In this document: positions 27,352 to 38,088 of the stretch, piece by piece | Numbering within the stretch: position 1 is the stretch's first letter | Layout of the letters: the number at the start of each line of letters is the position of its first letter | Assembly (NCBI GenBank): GCA_004377185.1 | Contig: SOIM01000012.1 | Span: 1 to 64,000, forward strand | Direction: 5' to 3' | Source: Methanomassiliicoccales archaeon | Lineage (GTDB): Archaea; Thermoplasmatota; Thermoplasmata; RBG-16-68-12; SOIM01 | DNA length: 64,000 nucleotides | Notes under the pieces: model-generated | What the model was told of the DNA's origin: nothing | The model's input: the letters and a program-made list of their open reading frames with translations, nothing else | Database searches by the model: none | Translations under genes and position numbers: made by a program

Positions 27352-28281
27352 ATGTTCAAGATTCTCAGAGAGAAACTGAGCGGTTGGAGGAAGAAGACCG
27401 CCGAGGAACTGGATGAAGTTGTTTCGACTGAGAAGGGCAGGAAGATCGGGGAATCCAAACTCGAGAGCTTCCTTTGGGACCTTGAAATGGCTCTCATGGA
27501 GGCCGATGTCGCCTTTCCGGTCATAGAAGAGATCAAGCAGAAAATCCAGGAAGACCTCGTGGGGAAGAGGATAACCAGGCAGGTCAGCTTCTCAGACGGG
27601 ATTGAGCGCGCCCTCAAGGATGCGTTGAGGGACGTTCTGCTCGTGGAACCTCTCGACTTCATAGATTTCGTGAAAAGCCATGAAAAACCTGTTGTGATAA
27701 TGTTCGTGGGGGTGAACGGGACGGGCAAGACCACGGTCATAGCCAAACTGGCACACCTTCTGCGCAAGAACAAGCTCTCTTCCGTTTTTGCCGCTTCGGA
27801 CACATTCAGGGCGGGAGCAATTGAGCAGCTGGAGATACATTCACAGAACCTGGGCGTGAAGATCATCAAACATCAAGCAGGTAGCGATCCGGCAGCGGTA
27901 TCGTACGATGCAATCGAACACGCAAGAGCAAGAAGGAAGGATGTCGTTCTGATAGACACCGCGGGTAGAATGCAGACAAATGTCAACCTCATGGACGAGA
28001 TGAAGAAGATCAAGAAGGTCGCCCAACCCGACCTAATCATCTTCGTGGGTGACGCGCTGGCAGGTAATGATGCCGTGGAGCAAGCAGAGAAGTTCAATGA
28101 AGTGGTGGGAATAGATGCCGCCATTCTGTCTAAGATTGATGCGGACGCAAAGGGCGGTGGAGCTCTGTCCATTACTCACTCGATAGGCAAGCCCATAATC
28201 TATGTGGGAACGGGTCAAGAATATGATGACCTGGAACCCTTTGACGCGAGATGGATGGTAGAAAGGATTTTTGAGGTTTAG
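27352..28281 (+). CDS. ftsY: Signal recognition particle receptor FtsY
   Basis: GVNGTGKTTVIAKLA, DTFRAGAIEQL, DTAGRMQTN, LSKIDADAKGGGALS. Confidence 0.97.
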   Translation: MFKILREKLSGWRKKTAEELDEVVSTEKGRKIGESKLESFLWDLEMALMEADVAFPVIEEIKQKIQEDLVGKRITRQVSFSDGIERALKDALRDVLLVEPLDFIDFVKSHEKPVVIMFVGVNGTGKTTVIAKLAHLLRKNKLSSVFAASDTFRAGAIEQLEIHSQNLGVKIIKHQAGSDPAAVSYDAIEHARARRKDVVLIDTAGRMQTNVNLMDEMKKIKKVAQPDLIIFVGDALAGNDAVEQAEKFNEVVGIDAAILSKIDADAKGGGALSITHSIGKPIIYVGTGQEYDDLEPFDARWMVERIFEV

Positions 28282-28285
28282 ACGG

Positions 28286-28972
28286 CTAGCTGCTGAGCCG
28301 CTTTCTGAAGAGAAATCGGAGGTTCAACCAAGCGTCAGCCCAGGACCGTATCTTCGCCTCACCTTTCCTCGGTGAATAGACGATGGGGACCTCTTTCACG
28401 CGAAAACCGCGCATGGTTGCTTCAAGCTTTATCTCTTCTGAGAGGGGCATACCGTCATGAGTCAGTTTGAGCTTGGGCAGAATGCTCCTTCGGAAAAACC
28501 ACATTCCAGACTGACTGTCCACAATCTTCGTTGAGAAGAGCAATCGCGCGGTCGTGCTGAGGATCCAGTTCCCCATACGGTGCATCGTGCTCATGGAGTC
28601 CTTTTTCAGAAGAGTCAATCTGTCCCCGGTTATGAAATCAAGGTTCTCCTCTTCCATCATCTTGAGGAATTTGGGTATGTCCTCAGCGGGATAGGTGCAA
28701 TCTGCATCAAGTGTCGTTATGTATTCTCCCTTAGCGTTCTTGAAGCCAGTCTTGTAGGCACGACCATAGCCTCTCCTTGGTTCATCAATGACCCTTGCCC
28801 CTTTTTCCTTCGCGATTTCCACCGTTCGGTCTTTGGAACTGGTGTCAACGATTAATATCTCATATGGAACGGAAGTCTTGCCCATTGCCGCATGTACGTC
28901 ATCCAGAACCTTGCCTATCGCCTCCTCCTCGTTCATGGTCGGGATGATCACAGAGACCTTGGGGACCTCCAT
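28286..28972 (-). CDS. GT2 family glycosyltransferase (dolichol-phosphate sugar transferase-like)
   Basis: VSVIIPTMNEEEAIGKVLDDV...TTLDADCTYPAEDIP. Confidence 0.9.
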   Translation of the reverse strand: MEVPKVSVIIPTMNEEEAIGKVLDDVHAAMGKTSVPYEILIVDTSSKDRTVEIAKEKGARVIDEPRRGYGRAYKTGFKNAKGEYITTLDADCTYPAEDIPKFLKMMEEENLDFITGDRLTLLKKDSMSTMHRMGNWILSTTARLLFSTKIVDSQSGMWFFRRSILPKLKLTHDGMPLSEEIKLEATMRGFRVKEVPIVYSPRKGEAKIRSWADAWLNLRFLFRKRLSS

Positions 28973-29015
28973 GGTCCAGCCAATGCAAGTCCGAATAATA
29001 AGGTTTCGTTCTCCA

Positions 29016-29822
29016 TCAGGTCTGTCTCGGCCATCCGAAGAACTTGTAGCCCACGTAACCAAGGAGAGCTGCGATGAGCCTTGAGAAGGACCAGAAATTC
29101 GCCTCACGCCTGATCATCTCTCCGGGACGGTAGTTCTGCCAGAGCTTTCCATGCTTCATCGTCAACTGTTTCCTGCCTGCACCGTTCCAGAAAGCTTGTT
29201 TGTAGAACTTGAAGAAGGAGCCCCTTGTTCTGTGATAAACAACTGCATCCTCTCGGTACAGGATCTCTCCCCCACGCTCCACTGCTCTGAGGTTCAGGTC
29301 AATGTCCTCCGCTGTGATGAACCACTCATCGAAGCCGCCTACCGTCCGGAAAAGGTCCTTGTCATACGCCAGATTTGAAGTTGGAAATGTTATGTCGAAC
29401 CCCTTGTAGATGAGTTCAACCCTTTCCAAGTCCTCGAAGGCATGGTAGCCCATCTGAATCGTCTTGCCGGCCACAATGTTGGATTCCTGGAGACCGGCTC
29501 TCATGTTCTTGAGCCAAAAGGGATTCGCAATGCAATCCCCGTCGATGAAAGCGACCGCCTGGCCGTTTGACTGTTCAACACCGTAGTTCCTTCCCGCGCC
29601 GATCGTTCCGCCTTTGAGAAAATACTTCACGTAATCATAGCGGTCGTGATACCGTTCGACGATTTCCCTGGTTCTGTCCGTGCTGTAGGCATCCACGATC
29701 AGTATCTCCAGAGGACCTTCTTGGGTAACGAGACTGTCGAGCAGATCGCCCATGTTCCCCTCTTCGTTCTTTACCGTCACGACCACGCTGATTAGCACGA
29801 GAATGGCAAAGTTATCTACCAT
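29016..29822 (-). CDS. GT2 family glycosyltransferase
   Basis: SVVVTVKNEEGNMGDLLDSLVTQ...AVAFIDGDCIANPFWL. Confidence 0.9.
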   Translation of the reverse strand: MVDNFAILVLISVVVTVKNEEGNMGDLLDSLVTQEGPLEILIVDAYSTDRTREIVERYHDRYDYVKYFLKGGTIGAGRNYGVEQSNGQAVAFIDGDCIANPFWLKNMRAGLQESNIVAGKTIQMGYHAFEDLERVELIYKGFDITFPTSNLAYDKDLFRTVGGFDEWFITAEDIDLNLRAVERGGEILYREDAVVYHRTRGSFFKFYKQAFWNGAGRKQLTMKHGKLWQNYRPGEMIRREANFWSFSRLIAALLGYVGYKFFGWPRQT

Positions 29823-29930
29823 AATAATACTTCTCAAATGGGAACTGCCATTACATATCAAGCCAGTTTGGAAGAGAACAACCCAACAAATTCTTAAACG
29901 ATGATATGGTATCTCGAGAAGCGTATCGAC

Positions 29931-31034
29931 ATGAAAAGCCTGATGATAGTCTCCAACAACGTTCTGAGGGACGCAAGGGTGCAAAGGGAGGGTAAATCCA
30001 TCGCCAGAGCAGGGCATCAGGTCCGAGTCATCGGCTGGGACAGAAAAGGAGAGGCTTCGAAAGAAGAGGAGATTGACGGCATCCAAGTGACTAGGATAAG
30101 GAACTCAATTCTCATGAGAATTGCTCCCAGCGACCTATTCAGAAATCCCCTGTGGTGGCGCTTGGCTTACAAAGAGGGCCTCAAACACGAATTTGACGTT
30201 GTACACTGCCATGACCTGGACACACTTCATTCCGGTGTTCGGTTGAAAAAGAAGAGGAACACCCCCTTGATATTCGACGCGCACGAGATCTTCAGCTACA
30301 TGATAGAAGAAGATGTTTCCAGAATCATACTGAACTACGCCAAGAGAATGGAGAGGTCGCTCCTGAGAGATGTTGATCACATAATCACGGTGAACGAAGC
30401 CCTACGGAAACACTACCAGGAACGGTTTGAGGGAAATGTCACCGTGGTGATGAACTGCCCTGAACAAGTGCTGGAAGAGTACGAATCTCCCACATCCGAA
30501 GAATTCACGATACTGTATGTGGGAACCCTTCACAAGAGCAGATTCGTAAGGGAGCTTGTCGATGTCGTTTCTTCGATAGAAGGAGTTCAGCTCATGATTG
30601 GCGGTGAGAAAGAGCTCTACAGCGAGATAGAGAACAAATCCTCCAAGACTGAGAATGTGCAATTTTTGGGGACCGTCCCGCTCGAGAACGTCATTCCCCT
30701 CACCAAGCAGAGCAATGTCATCTTCTGCATGTTCGACCCTGCCAGTAGGATTAATCAGGTGGGGAGCCCCAACAAGATATTCGAAGCCATGGCTATGGGG
30801 AGACCAGTCATTGCAACCAAGGGCATTTTGAGTGGCGAAATAGTTGAAAAAGAAGGTTGTGGCTTGGCGATCGATTATGACGGACAATCTCTGAGAAAAG
30901 CAATCACTACGTTGAGGGATAGCCAATCACTGTGTGAGCAGATGGGGGAGAGGGGACTGGAAGCCGCGAAAAGAGAGTATAACTGGTCAACACAGGAAAG
31001 AAGTCTATTGAAAGCCCTCGATCACTTTGCTTAA
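29931..31034 (+). CDS. GT4 family glycosyltransferase
   Basis: MKSLMIVSNNVLRDARVQREGKSIARAGHQVRVIGWDR...SPNKIFEAMAMGRPVIATKG. Confidence 0.9.
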   Translation: MKSLMIVSNNVLRDARVQREGKSIARAGHQVRVIGWDRKGEASKEEEIDGIQVTRIRNSILMRIAPSDLFRNPLWWRLAYKEGLKHEFDVVHCHDLDTLHSGVRLKKKRNTPLIFDAHEIFSYMIEEDVSRIILNYAKRMERSLLRDVDHIITVNEALRKHYQERFEGNVTVVMNCPEQVLEEYESPTSEEFTILYVGTLHKSRFVRELVDVVSSIEGVQLMIGGEKELYSEIENKSSKTENVQFLGTVPLENVIPLTKQSNVIFCMFDPASRINQVGSPNKIFEAMAMGRPVIATKGILSGEIVEKEGCGLAIDYDGQSLRKAITTLRDSQSLCEQMGERGLEAAKREYNWSTQERSLLKALDHFA

Positions 31035-31123
31035 GCGAAATCAAACATCACAGTTTGAACAATGGAAAGACTTAAATCGGACCTACTTTTAGCCTATCAA
31101 CCGTTCTGATTTCCAGGTGTGAC

Positions 31124-32413
31124 TTGATTAATATGCCGAGCTATTTGAGGAAGGTCTTTGAGAACATCGTCGGTTCCCCCGTGGAACAGTCTGATGAAGT
31201 GAATTGGCAAAAGTTTGAGAGAAGACTTAAGGAATTCCGTTCAGTACTCAGTGGGAAGACGCTCTCTCAAACACCAAAAAGACCTATTATGAACGAACTT
31301 CTCAAACAGATTGAAAGAGAATCATTGAGGATGTGCCAGAAAAAAGGCTTGCCTTGGATTCAGAAATGGTATTGTCCAGGGGAGAAGAAATTCATGGTGT
31401 TTCTATCGCACGATGTTGATGAAATCGAATGGAGCTGGAGAAGGAAGCTCCTGATGGCTGTCAAGCATCCATCGACCCTTACTGGAGGCAGGAAACACTA
31501 CTGGGGATTTGACGAAATAATGGATCTTGAGAAGGAAATGGGTTTCAGGTCAACCTTCTTCTTTGTCGCGAAGAAAAGGCACAAACGCGACCCACCATAT
31601 AGTATTGAAGATGTGGCAGACATATGCAACGAGTTGAGAAAAGGAAGTTGGGAGATAGGCGTTCACGGCTCCTACCTATCCTACAACAGAAAGGAATTTC
31701 TTGAAGAAGAAAAGAGAATCCTTCAGAGTACAGTGGGTGAGGATATTATCGGAGTCAGGCAACATTTCGTTAACTTTGATCCTGATATCACCTTCAAAAT
31801 CCAGGAATCAACTGACTTTGCATACGATAGTACGATTGGTTTCAATGAAATATCAGGCTTTGCCCCTGGCATATGTCATCCTTATCGATTCGCGGGTTTA
31901 TCACTTCTGGAACTTCCTCTGATGGTGATGGACGGACAGCTTTTCTGGCATGAGAAACTGAGTCGTGAGGGGGCGGTCCAAGAGGTGTCAAAACTGTTAG
32001 CTACGGTAGAAGAATATAACGGCTTCTTGACACTGGATTGGCACCAACGGTCTTTTGACGAATATAGTTTCCCTGGCTGGGCCGAAACGTACACGGAAGT
32101 TCTGTCACATCTCAAATCGATGAATGTATTTTCTGCAACCGGAGAAAGAATTGTGGACTGGTGGAAACGAAGAGAAGCCGCTCAGTTCGAAAGACGTCTA
32201 ATTACGAAAGATTCAGTAGATTGGCGTATTGTCGCTAATAGCGCGATAGAGGATCTCAGTCTGAGGATATTGGTACCTGGAGGTTCGAAATACAGGACAC
32301 CAGATGTCCAAAGCAAAGCAAGATACTCCATCGAGGAGAGGAATAGCGAAATTTGGATAAAGTTTGATGCAATTCCTGAGGGAGAGAGAATTGCAGTCTC
32401 AATGACGAAATAA
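31124..32413 (+). CDS. Polysaccharide deacetylase-like protein
   Basis: MVFLSHDVDEIEWSW...FRSTFFFVAKKRHKRDPPYSIEDVADICNELRKGSWEIGVHGSYLSY. Confidence 0.7.
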   Translation: MINMPSYLRKVFENIVGSPVEQSDEVNWQKFERRLKEFRSVLSGKTLSQTPKRPIMNELLKQIERESLRMCQKKGLPWIQKWYCPGEKKFMVFLSHDVDEIEWSWRRKLLMAVKHPSTLTGGRKHYWGFDEIMDLEKEMGFRSTFFFVAKKRHKRDPPYSIEDVADICNELRKGSWEIGVHGSYLSYNRKEFLEEEKRILQSTVGEDIIGVRQHFVNFDPDITFKIQESTDFAYDSTIGFNEISGFAPGICHPYRFAGLSLLELPLMVMDGQLFWHEKLSREGAVQEVSKLLATVEEYNGFLTLDWHQRSFDEYSFPGWAETYTEVLSHLKSMNVFSATGERIVDWWKRREAAQFERRLITKDSVDWRIVANSAIEDLSLRILVPGGSKYRTPDVQSKARYSIEERNSEIWIKFDAIPEGERIAVSMTK

Positions 32414-32432
32414 AACCCTGGAGGCCCTGAGA

Positions 32433-33452
32433 ATGAAGCTTTGGAAAAAGGTCATTGTTGGAATAGGTCATGTAATTCCATCTTCCAAAGTCAAGATTTT
32501 GGGTTACAAAATGATAGGCGCCAAGATAGGAAGAAATGTCAGGATCAGGTCAAAGTCATACATCATTGCGGACAAAATCACTCTGAAGGATGGAGTGGTA
32601 GTCGAGCCCAACGTTCACGTCGTCTGTGACGAGCTTTTCATGGGGGAGGAGACAAGAATAGACTCCCAGACTACAGTGTTCGGTGAAGGGAGATTGGAGA
32701 TGAGAGATGGTTCCTACATTGGCCCTCGTACATGGATAAACTGTACTGCACCCATAATCCTCGGACGGAATACTGGAATTGGCCCAGGAAGCATGGTGTT
32801 CACTCACGGCGTTTGGTTATCCTATCTGGAAGGCTACCCTAGGAAGTTCAGTGAAGTGATCCTGGAAGACAATGTCTGGGTCCCGGCCCGGGTCACAATT
32901 TTGCCAGGAGTGAGGATTGGGGAGGGCTCGATGATTGGGACCGGAGCGCTGGTGAACAAGGATATTCCACCTAGAATGTTCGCAACGGGCGTTCCTGCGA
33001 AGGTTGTTTCTGAAATGTCCAGAATCGTTGAGGATGTCACGCCTGAGAAAAGGAGAGGTCGTTTGGTGGAGATGCTGGAGGATTTCGGCAGATCAATAGT
33101 CAAGGAAGGTGGACGAGTGGGGAGGGGGCAAGAACCGTTACTTATGATCGTTTCCAGGAAGAAGAGAATCGGGTTTCGCAAGTTCGGAGTTCTCCTCTTC
33201 GAGAAATTGGTCTCAACAGACGACATACGGAAGCTAGCTGGTTGTACGGCCGGCCTCAAGTCCTCTATTCTAATCTCTTTAGGAGGTTTCGATAACGAAT
33301 CCAAGAGACTCATGCAGAGTTCGAAGTTCTTTCACTGGATAGATTTCAAGGAAGGTGCGTGCAAGAGGAGTTGGCAGAAGGACTTCTATTCTCTCAGAAG
33401 ATTTCTTGCACGATTCTACGGAACCCGTTTCTCGCTCGAAAGTGAGAAGTAA
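32433..33452 (+). CDS. Left-handed beta-helix acyltransferase with C-terminal extension
   Basis: Hexapeptide repeats (IGRNVRIRSK, GEGSMIGTGALVNKDIPPRMFATGVPAKVV). Confidence 0.85.
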   Translation: MKLWKKVIVGIGHVIPSSKVKILGYKMIGAKIGRNVRIRSKSYIIADKITLKDGVVVEPNVHVVCDELFMGEETRIDSQTTVFGEGRLEMRDGSYIGPRTWINCTAPIILGRNTGIGPGSMVFTHGVWLSYLEGYPRKFSEVILEDNVWVPARVTILPGVRIGEGSMIGTGALVNKDIPPRMFATGVPAKVVSEMSRIVEDVTPEKRRGRLVEMLEDFGRSIVKEGGRVGRGQEPLLMIVSRKKRIGFRKFGVLLFEKLVSTDDIRKLAGCTAGLKSSILISLGGFDNESKRLMQSSKFFHWIDFKEGACKRSWQKDFYSLRRFLARFYGTRFSLESEK

Positions 33453-33472
33453 ACTAGATTTGGATGAGCTCC

Positions 33473-35377
33473 ATGTGTGGAATCTGCGGAATCTACAGCC
33501 CGAAGATACAGGTTGATGAGGAAATTGTGAAAGTGATGATGGGTGGTATGATTCACAGAGGACCAGACGACGAGGGAACCTATTTTGACAAGGATTTGGG
33601 TTTGGGATTCAGACGACTCAGCATCCTTGATCTCGAAACAGGGAATCAGCCTATGTCCAACGAAGACGGAACCATATGGGTTGTCTACAATGGGGAACTC
33701 TACAACTATCTGGAGCTGAGGGAAACCTTGAAGAAAAGAGGTCACAAGTTTTCCACCTTGAGCGATACAGAGGTCTTCTTGCATGCTTACGAAGAGTGGA
33801 ATCTGAATTTCCTGGATCGTCTCAGAGGAATGTTTGCCTTTGCCCTTTGGGACGGAGCAAAGAGGAAACTCATTCTGGCTAGGGACCGAATCGGAGTAAA
33901 ACCTCTCTATTACTTCTTTGACGGTGAGAAGCTTGCTTTTGCGTCCGAGATGAAGTCTCTGCTACTCTGCCCCGGGGTTCCAAGATCTGTCAACAGAACT
34001 GCTCTCCTGGATTACCTGTCATATCAGAGCGTTTTCGGGCAGAAGACTTTTTTTGACGGTATCCATAAAATCCTCCCAGGACATTTTCTTGTCTATGACG
34101 CTGGGGACGTTGAGATTCGCCAGTATTGGGATTTAGTTTTCGACGAAACGGGTTCTGGCGACGAAGATTACTACGCCAGAAGGTACGAGTCGCTTTTGAA
34201 CGAATCAGTTGAGATGCAACTGATGAGTGACGTTCCTGTCGGCTTTCATTTGAGCGGAGGGATTGATTCCAGCTCCGTCGTTCTTGCTGCCTCCAAACAT
34301 ATGAGAGGTTTCAAGACCTTCTCTGGTAGGTTCCCCGAAGGAGGGTTTGACGAAACACAGTTCGCAACGGAAGTCGCAGAATTGGTTGGTGCCGAAAGGC
34401 TGGAAATATCCCTCCAAGCTGAGGATCTACCTCGAATAATGAAGCAAATCCTATGGTGTCTTGACTCTCCTCGTGCAGGTCCGGGAGTCATACCTCAATA
34501 TCATGTGGCGATGCTCGCAAGCCAACATGTCAAGGTTGTCTTGACGGGACATGGTGGGGATGAGTTGTTCGCAGGATACCCAGTCTACATTATTCCTCAC
34601 ATTCTGGAGTGTTTGTTGGAAAAATCAACTGACAGAGGCATGTCGAGGGGCGGGGAGATGTACAGGGCTCTGCAAGACCTCGTTCCGCGTGGCAAGATTG
34701 AAGGGTTTGGGAGAGTATTGGGACTTCCCGCATACTCGATTATCCAAAAGGAGTTAAGAAAATATGCGAGGGCATCTTTCTTCAACAGGAGTCAGCTCAC
34801 CAAGCTTTTGCGTCCCAATATTGTTCATGAGTGCGGTGGGTACAGACCGCAACAAGTTCTTGACAGTTACCTTGAACGCACGTCTGCAAAGTCCCCCCTA
34901 AACAAGCTCATCTACCTGGATGTGAAGACCTATCTCCCCTCTCTGCTAACCAATGAGGACAAGACGAGTATGGCATTTTCATTGGAGGCACGGGTCCCCA
35001 TTCTGGACGACGCCATGGTAGACTTCTCAGGAAGAATTCCTGCGTGCTACAAGATTAGAGGACTGACCCTCAAGAACATCCCTAGAAGAGCCGCGACAGG
35101 ACTTCTCCCGAAGGACGTGATTGACCACAAGAAACTGGGTTTCCCTGTTCCCATTGCACTGTGGTTCAGAAAAGAGCTTCGGAATTTCCTTTACGATGTC
35201 CTGCTGGCTCCCGAGGCAAAGAAAAGAGGTTTCTTTGACCCTGGCTTTGTAGAGAGATTGATTGACAAACATGTGAGGGGGTTGAGAGACTACAGTAATC
35301 AGCTGTGGTGTCTTTTGAACTTCGAATTGTGGAACAGATTATACATCGATCCTGAGAAACTATCAAGGCCTTCTTAG
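33473..35377 (+). CDS. asnB: Asparagine synthase (glutamine-hydrolysing) / amidotransferase
   Basis: Start chosen at MCGICGIY (Cys2 nucleophile); MIHRGPDDEGTY; SGGIDSSSVV. Confidence 0.95.
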   Translation: MCGICGIYSPKIQVDEEIVKVMMGGMIHRGPDDEGTYFDKDLGLGFRRLSILDLETGNQPMSNEDGTIWVVYNGELYNYLELRETLKKRGHKFSTLSDTEVFLHAYEEWNLNFLDRLRGMFAFALWDGAKRKLILARDRIGVKPLYYFFDGEKLAFASEMKSLLLCPGVPRSVNRTALLDYLSYQSVFGQKTFFDGIHKILPGHFLVYDAGDVEIRQYWDLVFDETGSGDEDYYARRYESLLNESVEMQLMSDVPVGFHLSGGIDSSSVVLAASKHMRGFKTFSGRFPEGGFDETQFATEVAELVGAERLEISLQAEDLPRIMKQILWCLDSPRAGPGVIPQYHVAMLASQHVKVVLTGHGGDELFAGYPVYIIPHILECLLEKSTDRGMSRGGEMYRALQDLVPRGKIEGFGRVLGLPAYSIIQKELRKYARASFFNRSQLTKLLRPNIVHECGGYRPQQVLDSYLERTSAKSPLNKLIYLDVKTYLPSLLTNEDKTSMAFSLEARVPILDDAMVDFSGRIPACYKIRGLTLKNIPRRAATGLLPKDVIDHKKLGFPVPIALWFRKELRNFLYDVLLAPEAKKRGFFDPGFVERLIDKHVRGLRDYSNQLWCLLNFELWNRLYIDPEKLSRPS

Positions 35378-35413
35378 CCAAGGACTGCGTTACACCACAC
35401 ATCCTGTGCGAAG

Positions 35414-35424
35414 TTTATAAATAG
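35414..35424 (+). promoter_or_regulatory. TATA box upstream of secreted protein gene
   Basis: TTTATAAATAG, ~39 bp before ATG; GAGGAGGAG RBS. Confidence 0.6.
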
Positions 35425-35462
35425 GGCCAAATCGATGGTAATTCCTGAGGAGGAGTGCGTAA

Positions 35463-36413
35463 ATGAAAGAGGTTTGGGCTCAGACCATTTCGGCACTTTG
35501 TTTAGCTGTAACATTTTCAATTGTAAGTGTTGGTCCGAATGAGTTTGAGGATTCGGTGGAAGGCTTTGCACAAACGGTCGTCCCGGTTTCAGATGGGTCT
35601 AGCGTCACGATTTACGAGAGGACTGGAGATTATGTTATTAACACTTATTCCATTGAGACTCTCACAGGTGGAGGGGGAAAGTTCTCAACCGCTGCAAACG
35701 AACGGTATACAATCACAAGTGGCGGAACGTATTTGATATCTGATTGCTACAGGCCCTATTCTGACGGGGGTGGTCACAATATTGCGGCAGCCAGACTCAA
35801 TGGCGTTCCTGGTTATCCAGACGGTATATGGGCTGGGCTAGTGGTCAGCTATGTTCTGGGACAAGATGGAATACCCGAGACCAGGTTCAACTCACTGGGG
35901 AATCATATGGAGAATCACACCAGACTTGGGGATGAAAACAGCCGATTGGTGTTGGCTTTCTTGGTCGAGACTGCTCCAGAAGAAATCGAGGCCGAGTTGG
36001 ACTGCGGTCCGAAAACTCTGAACCTCGGGAGCATGGGAAATTGGATTACGTGTTATATCGAGCTCCCCGAAGGCTATGATCCAAAGGATATCGATGCCAA
36101 TAGTATACTAATGAATGAGATCCTGGCCCCGGAGTTGGATCCCAAATACGGATTTGTTGTTTCCGAGGACTCTTATATCGTGGATCACGACGGTGATGGC
36201 ATTCTCGAGAGAATGGTCAAATTCGACCGCTCAGAGGTTCAGAAAATTGCGATCCTTTCACCGCAGTGGAGAATAACCATAACGGGGAGTCTCTATGACG
36301 GAACGGACTTTGTTGGCCATGACACGATTGCGATTATTCTTCACCGAGCGAAACCTTTTGCAGGTATGGAGTGGGCAGAATGGTCTTTGAGAAGAGGCTT
36401 CTCTCAAGGTTAA
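35463..36413 (+). CDS. Secreted surface protein (ERTG/NHTRLGD module + DCxPxxLNL/DHDGD module)
   Basis: Signal-like N-terminus; shares modules with next ORF and with 40363..41493. Confidence 0.75.
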   Translation: MKEVWAQTISALCLAVTFSIVSVGPNEFEDSVEGFAQTVVPVSDGSSVTIYERTGDYVINTYSIETLTGGGGKFSTAANERYTITSGGTYLISDCYRPYSDGGGHNIAAARLNGVPGYPDGIWAGLVVSYVLGQDGIPETRFNSLGNHMENHTRLGDENSRLVLAFLVETAPEEIEAELDCGPKTLNLGSMGNWITCYIELPEGYDPKDIDANSILMNEILAPELDPKYGFVVSEDSYIVDHDGDGILERMVKFDRSEVQKIAILSPQWRITITGSLYDGTDFVGHDTIAIILHRAKPFAGMEWAEWSLRRGFSQG

Positions 36414-38083
36414 TCGCACTTCTGGTCCTGCCTCTCTTTCTTGGTCCTGCCTTCTCAATCGGAAATGTGTCCATGTCAGGGAATGTGGGTCGCGATATCC
36501 TCCAAATAGAAGGAGCCGAATTCCCGAATTCTCCCACGAATGAGAAGAACATCGGTGACAACCCTTGGGTCGAGGTCCATGTCGGAGTTTCTGAAGCGGA
36601 GAGTGTCACTGTCATTGAGAGAACTGGCACATACCATACTAACACCTACGATTTGGCCACCCTCATGGGTCCCGGTGGGACTTTCTCCACAATCGCTGAC
36701 GAGTACTATGCGGTTACCAGTGACGGCAATAACCTGACAATACACTGCTTCAGACCTAATCTTGATGGTGGAGGAAACAACATCGTTGCTACAAAACTCA
36801 ACGGGGTTCCAGGGGTTCCAGACGGCATTTGGGCGACTGAGATTGTCGACTATACGCTTGGAACTGGTGGTCTACCCGAAACAAGATTCAATGCCCTTGG
36901 AAACCACATGCAAAATCACACCAGACTCGGTGATGACCACAGTGAGATAGTCCTCGGGTATTCCCACACCTACGAAGTGCTCCCACCAGAGAACCTAACG
37001 ACGCGGGTTCTAGGCCCCGACATCGTGCTAGAATGGTCCCCCTCAGTGTCTTTGGGAATAGACTACTACCGCATCTATGGAGGCCACTCACCGAGGACAA
37101 TCGATTTGTTCGATCCCATCGGGTCTACCCAACCTGGGTCCTTGACGACCTTTTGGACTCACTCTGGTGGAGCTCTCGTCCAAGAACACTACTATCTCGT
37201 ACGGGCATACAATGCGACATATGGATTGGAGAGCTACACTTCAAACACTGCAGGCATATTCAACATACAATTTGAAAAGGGAAGAAACCCATTCTCGCTA
37301 CCACTCGAGCCATTCAACGAGATAAATGTGAGTGAGCTTTCGGACGATATTCTAGAGTCGATTGCCACCTATTGGATGAATTCTTCGGGCCACTGGATAG
37401 TGTACAAGGGGCCAGGATTTCCTGACTCAGTTGTTGAGATTGGGAAAGGCTACATGGTCGACATTCACAAAGAGACAGAATTCATTTTCGCAGGTCTACC
37501 AGGGTCAATGATTAGACACAAAGATGGCTTTGGTTTTGATCTTGGAACCAGGGACAGCCTAAATGCGACCTCGGGCAATGACAGGGTCCTCTTGAGGTGG
37601 AAGGGACCCTCTCAAGAAGTGGCTTATTACAGAATATTGCGCTCCAACTTCCGGGACGGATTCTTCAAAAAGGACGGATATCAGGAACTTGGGATGGCTA
37701 CCGGAGGCTCCGGTCTTGTCTATTTCACCGACCTAGACCCCTTCTCGGATTCAAATGAGAAGTACTACCTCATCGTCCCAGTTGACAACTCGGGAAAAAA
37801 CGGGAGCAGTTCTTTCAGCATAGCTGCTGTTAGAATGGAATTCAAGCCTGGGATGATGAGCTTCGGAGTCCCTGTGAAAACTCTTGAAACCCATACTGTC
37901 GATTCTCTGTCCGAATCAAATGATTCCATTATTGGTGTAGTCTACTTCATAAAAGGTATGTGGAGATTTCATGCAAAAGAAATGCCACCAGGTGTTTATG
38001 ATTCTGTCATTGCACAGGGGGAGTCTTACCAAATATCTGTGGAATCAACTGAACCAGTGAAAATAGAGTTCATTGGAATTTGA
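36371..38083 (+). CDS. Secreted surface protein (ERTG module + FN3-like repeats + GMWR/GYQI C-terminal modules)
   Basis: 570 aa; signal peptide LSRLIALLVLPLFLGPAFS; paralogous N-module to preceding gene. Confidence 0.8.
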   Translation: MGRMVFEKRLLSRLIALLVLPLFLGPAFSIGNVSMSGNVGRDILQIEGAEFPNSPTNEKNIGDNPWVEVHVGVSEAESVTVIERTGTYHTNTYDLATLMGPGGTFSTIADEYYAVTSDGNNLTIHCFRPNLDGGGNNIVATKLNGVPGVPDGIWATEIVDYTLGTGGLPETRFNALGNHMQNHTRLGDDHSEIVLGYSHTYEVLPPENLTTRVLGPDIVLEWSPSVSLGIDYYRIYGGHSPRTIDLFDPIGSTQPGSLTTFWTHSGGALVQEHYYLVRAYNATYGLESYTSNTAGIFNIQFEKGRNPFSLPLEPFNEINVSELSDDILESIATYWMNSSGHWIVYKGPGFPDSVVEIGKGYMVDIHKETEFIFAGLPGSMIRHKDGFGFDLGTRDSLNATSGNDRVLLRWKGPSQEVAYYRILRSNFRDGFFKKDGYQELGMATGGSGLVYFTDLDPFSDSNEKYYLIVPVDNSGKNGSSSFSIAAVRMEFKPGMMSFGVPVKTLETHTVDSLSESNDSIIGVVYFIKGMWRFHAKEMPPGVYDSVIAQGESYQISVESTEPVKIEFIGI

Positions 38084-38088
38084 AGACC

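Noticed and set aside
26847-27869. 340-aa minus-strand ORF
   Set aside because: Antisense shadow of pfdA and ftsY; Ser/Leu-rich composition typical of spurious antisense frames
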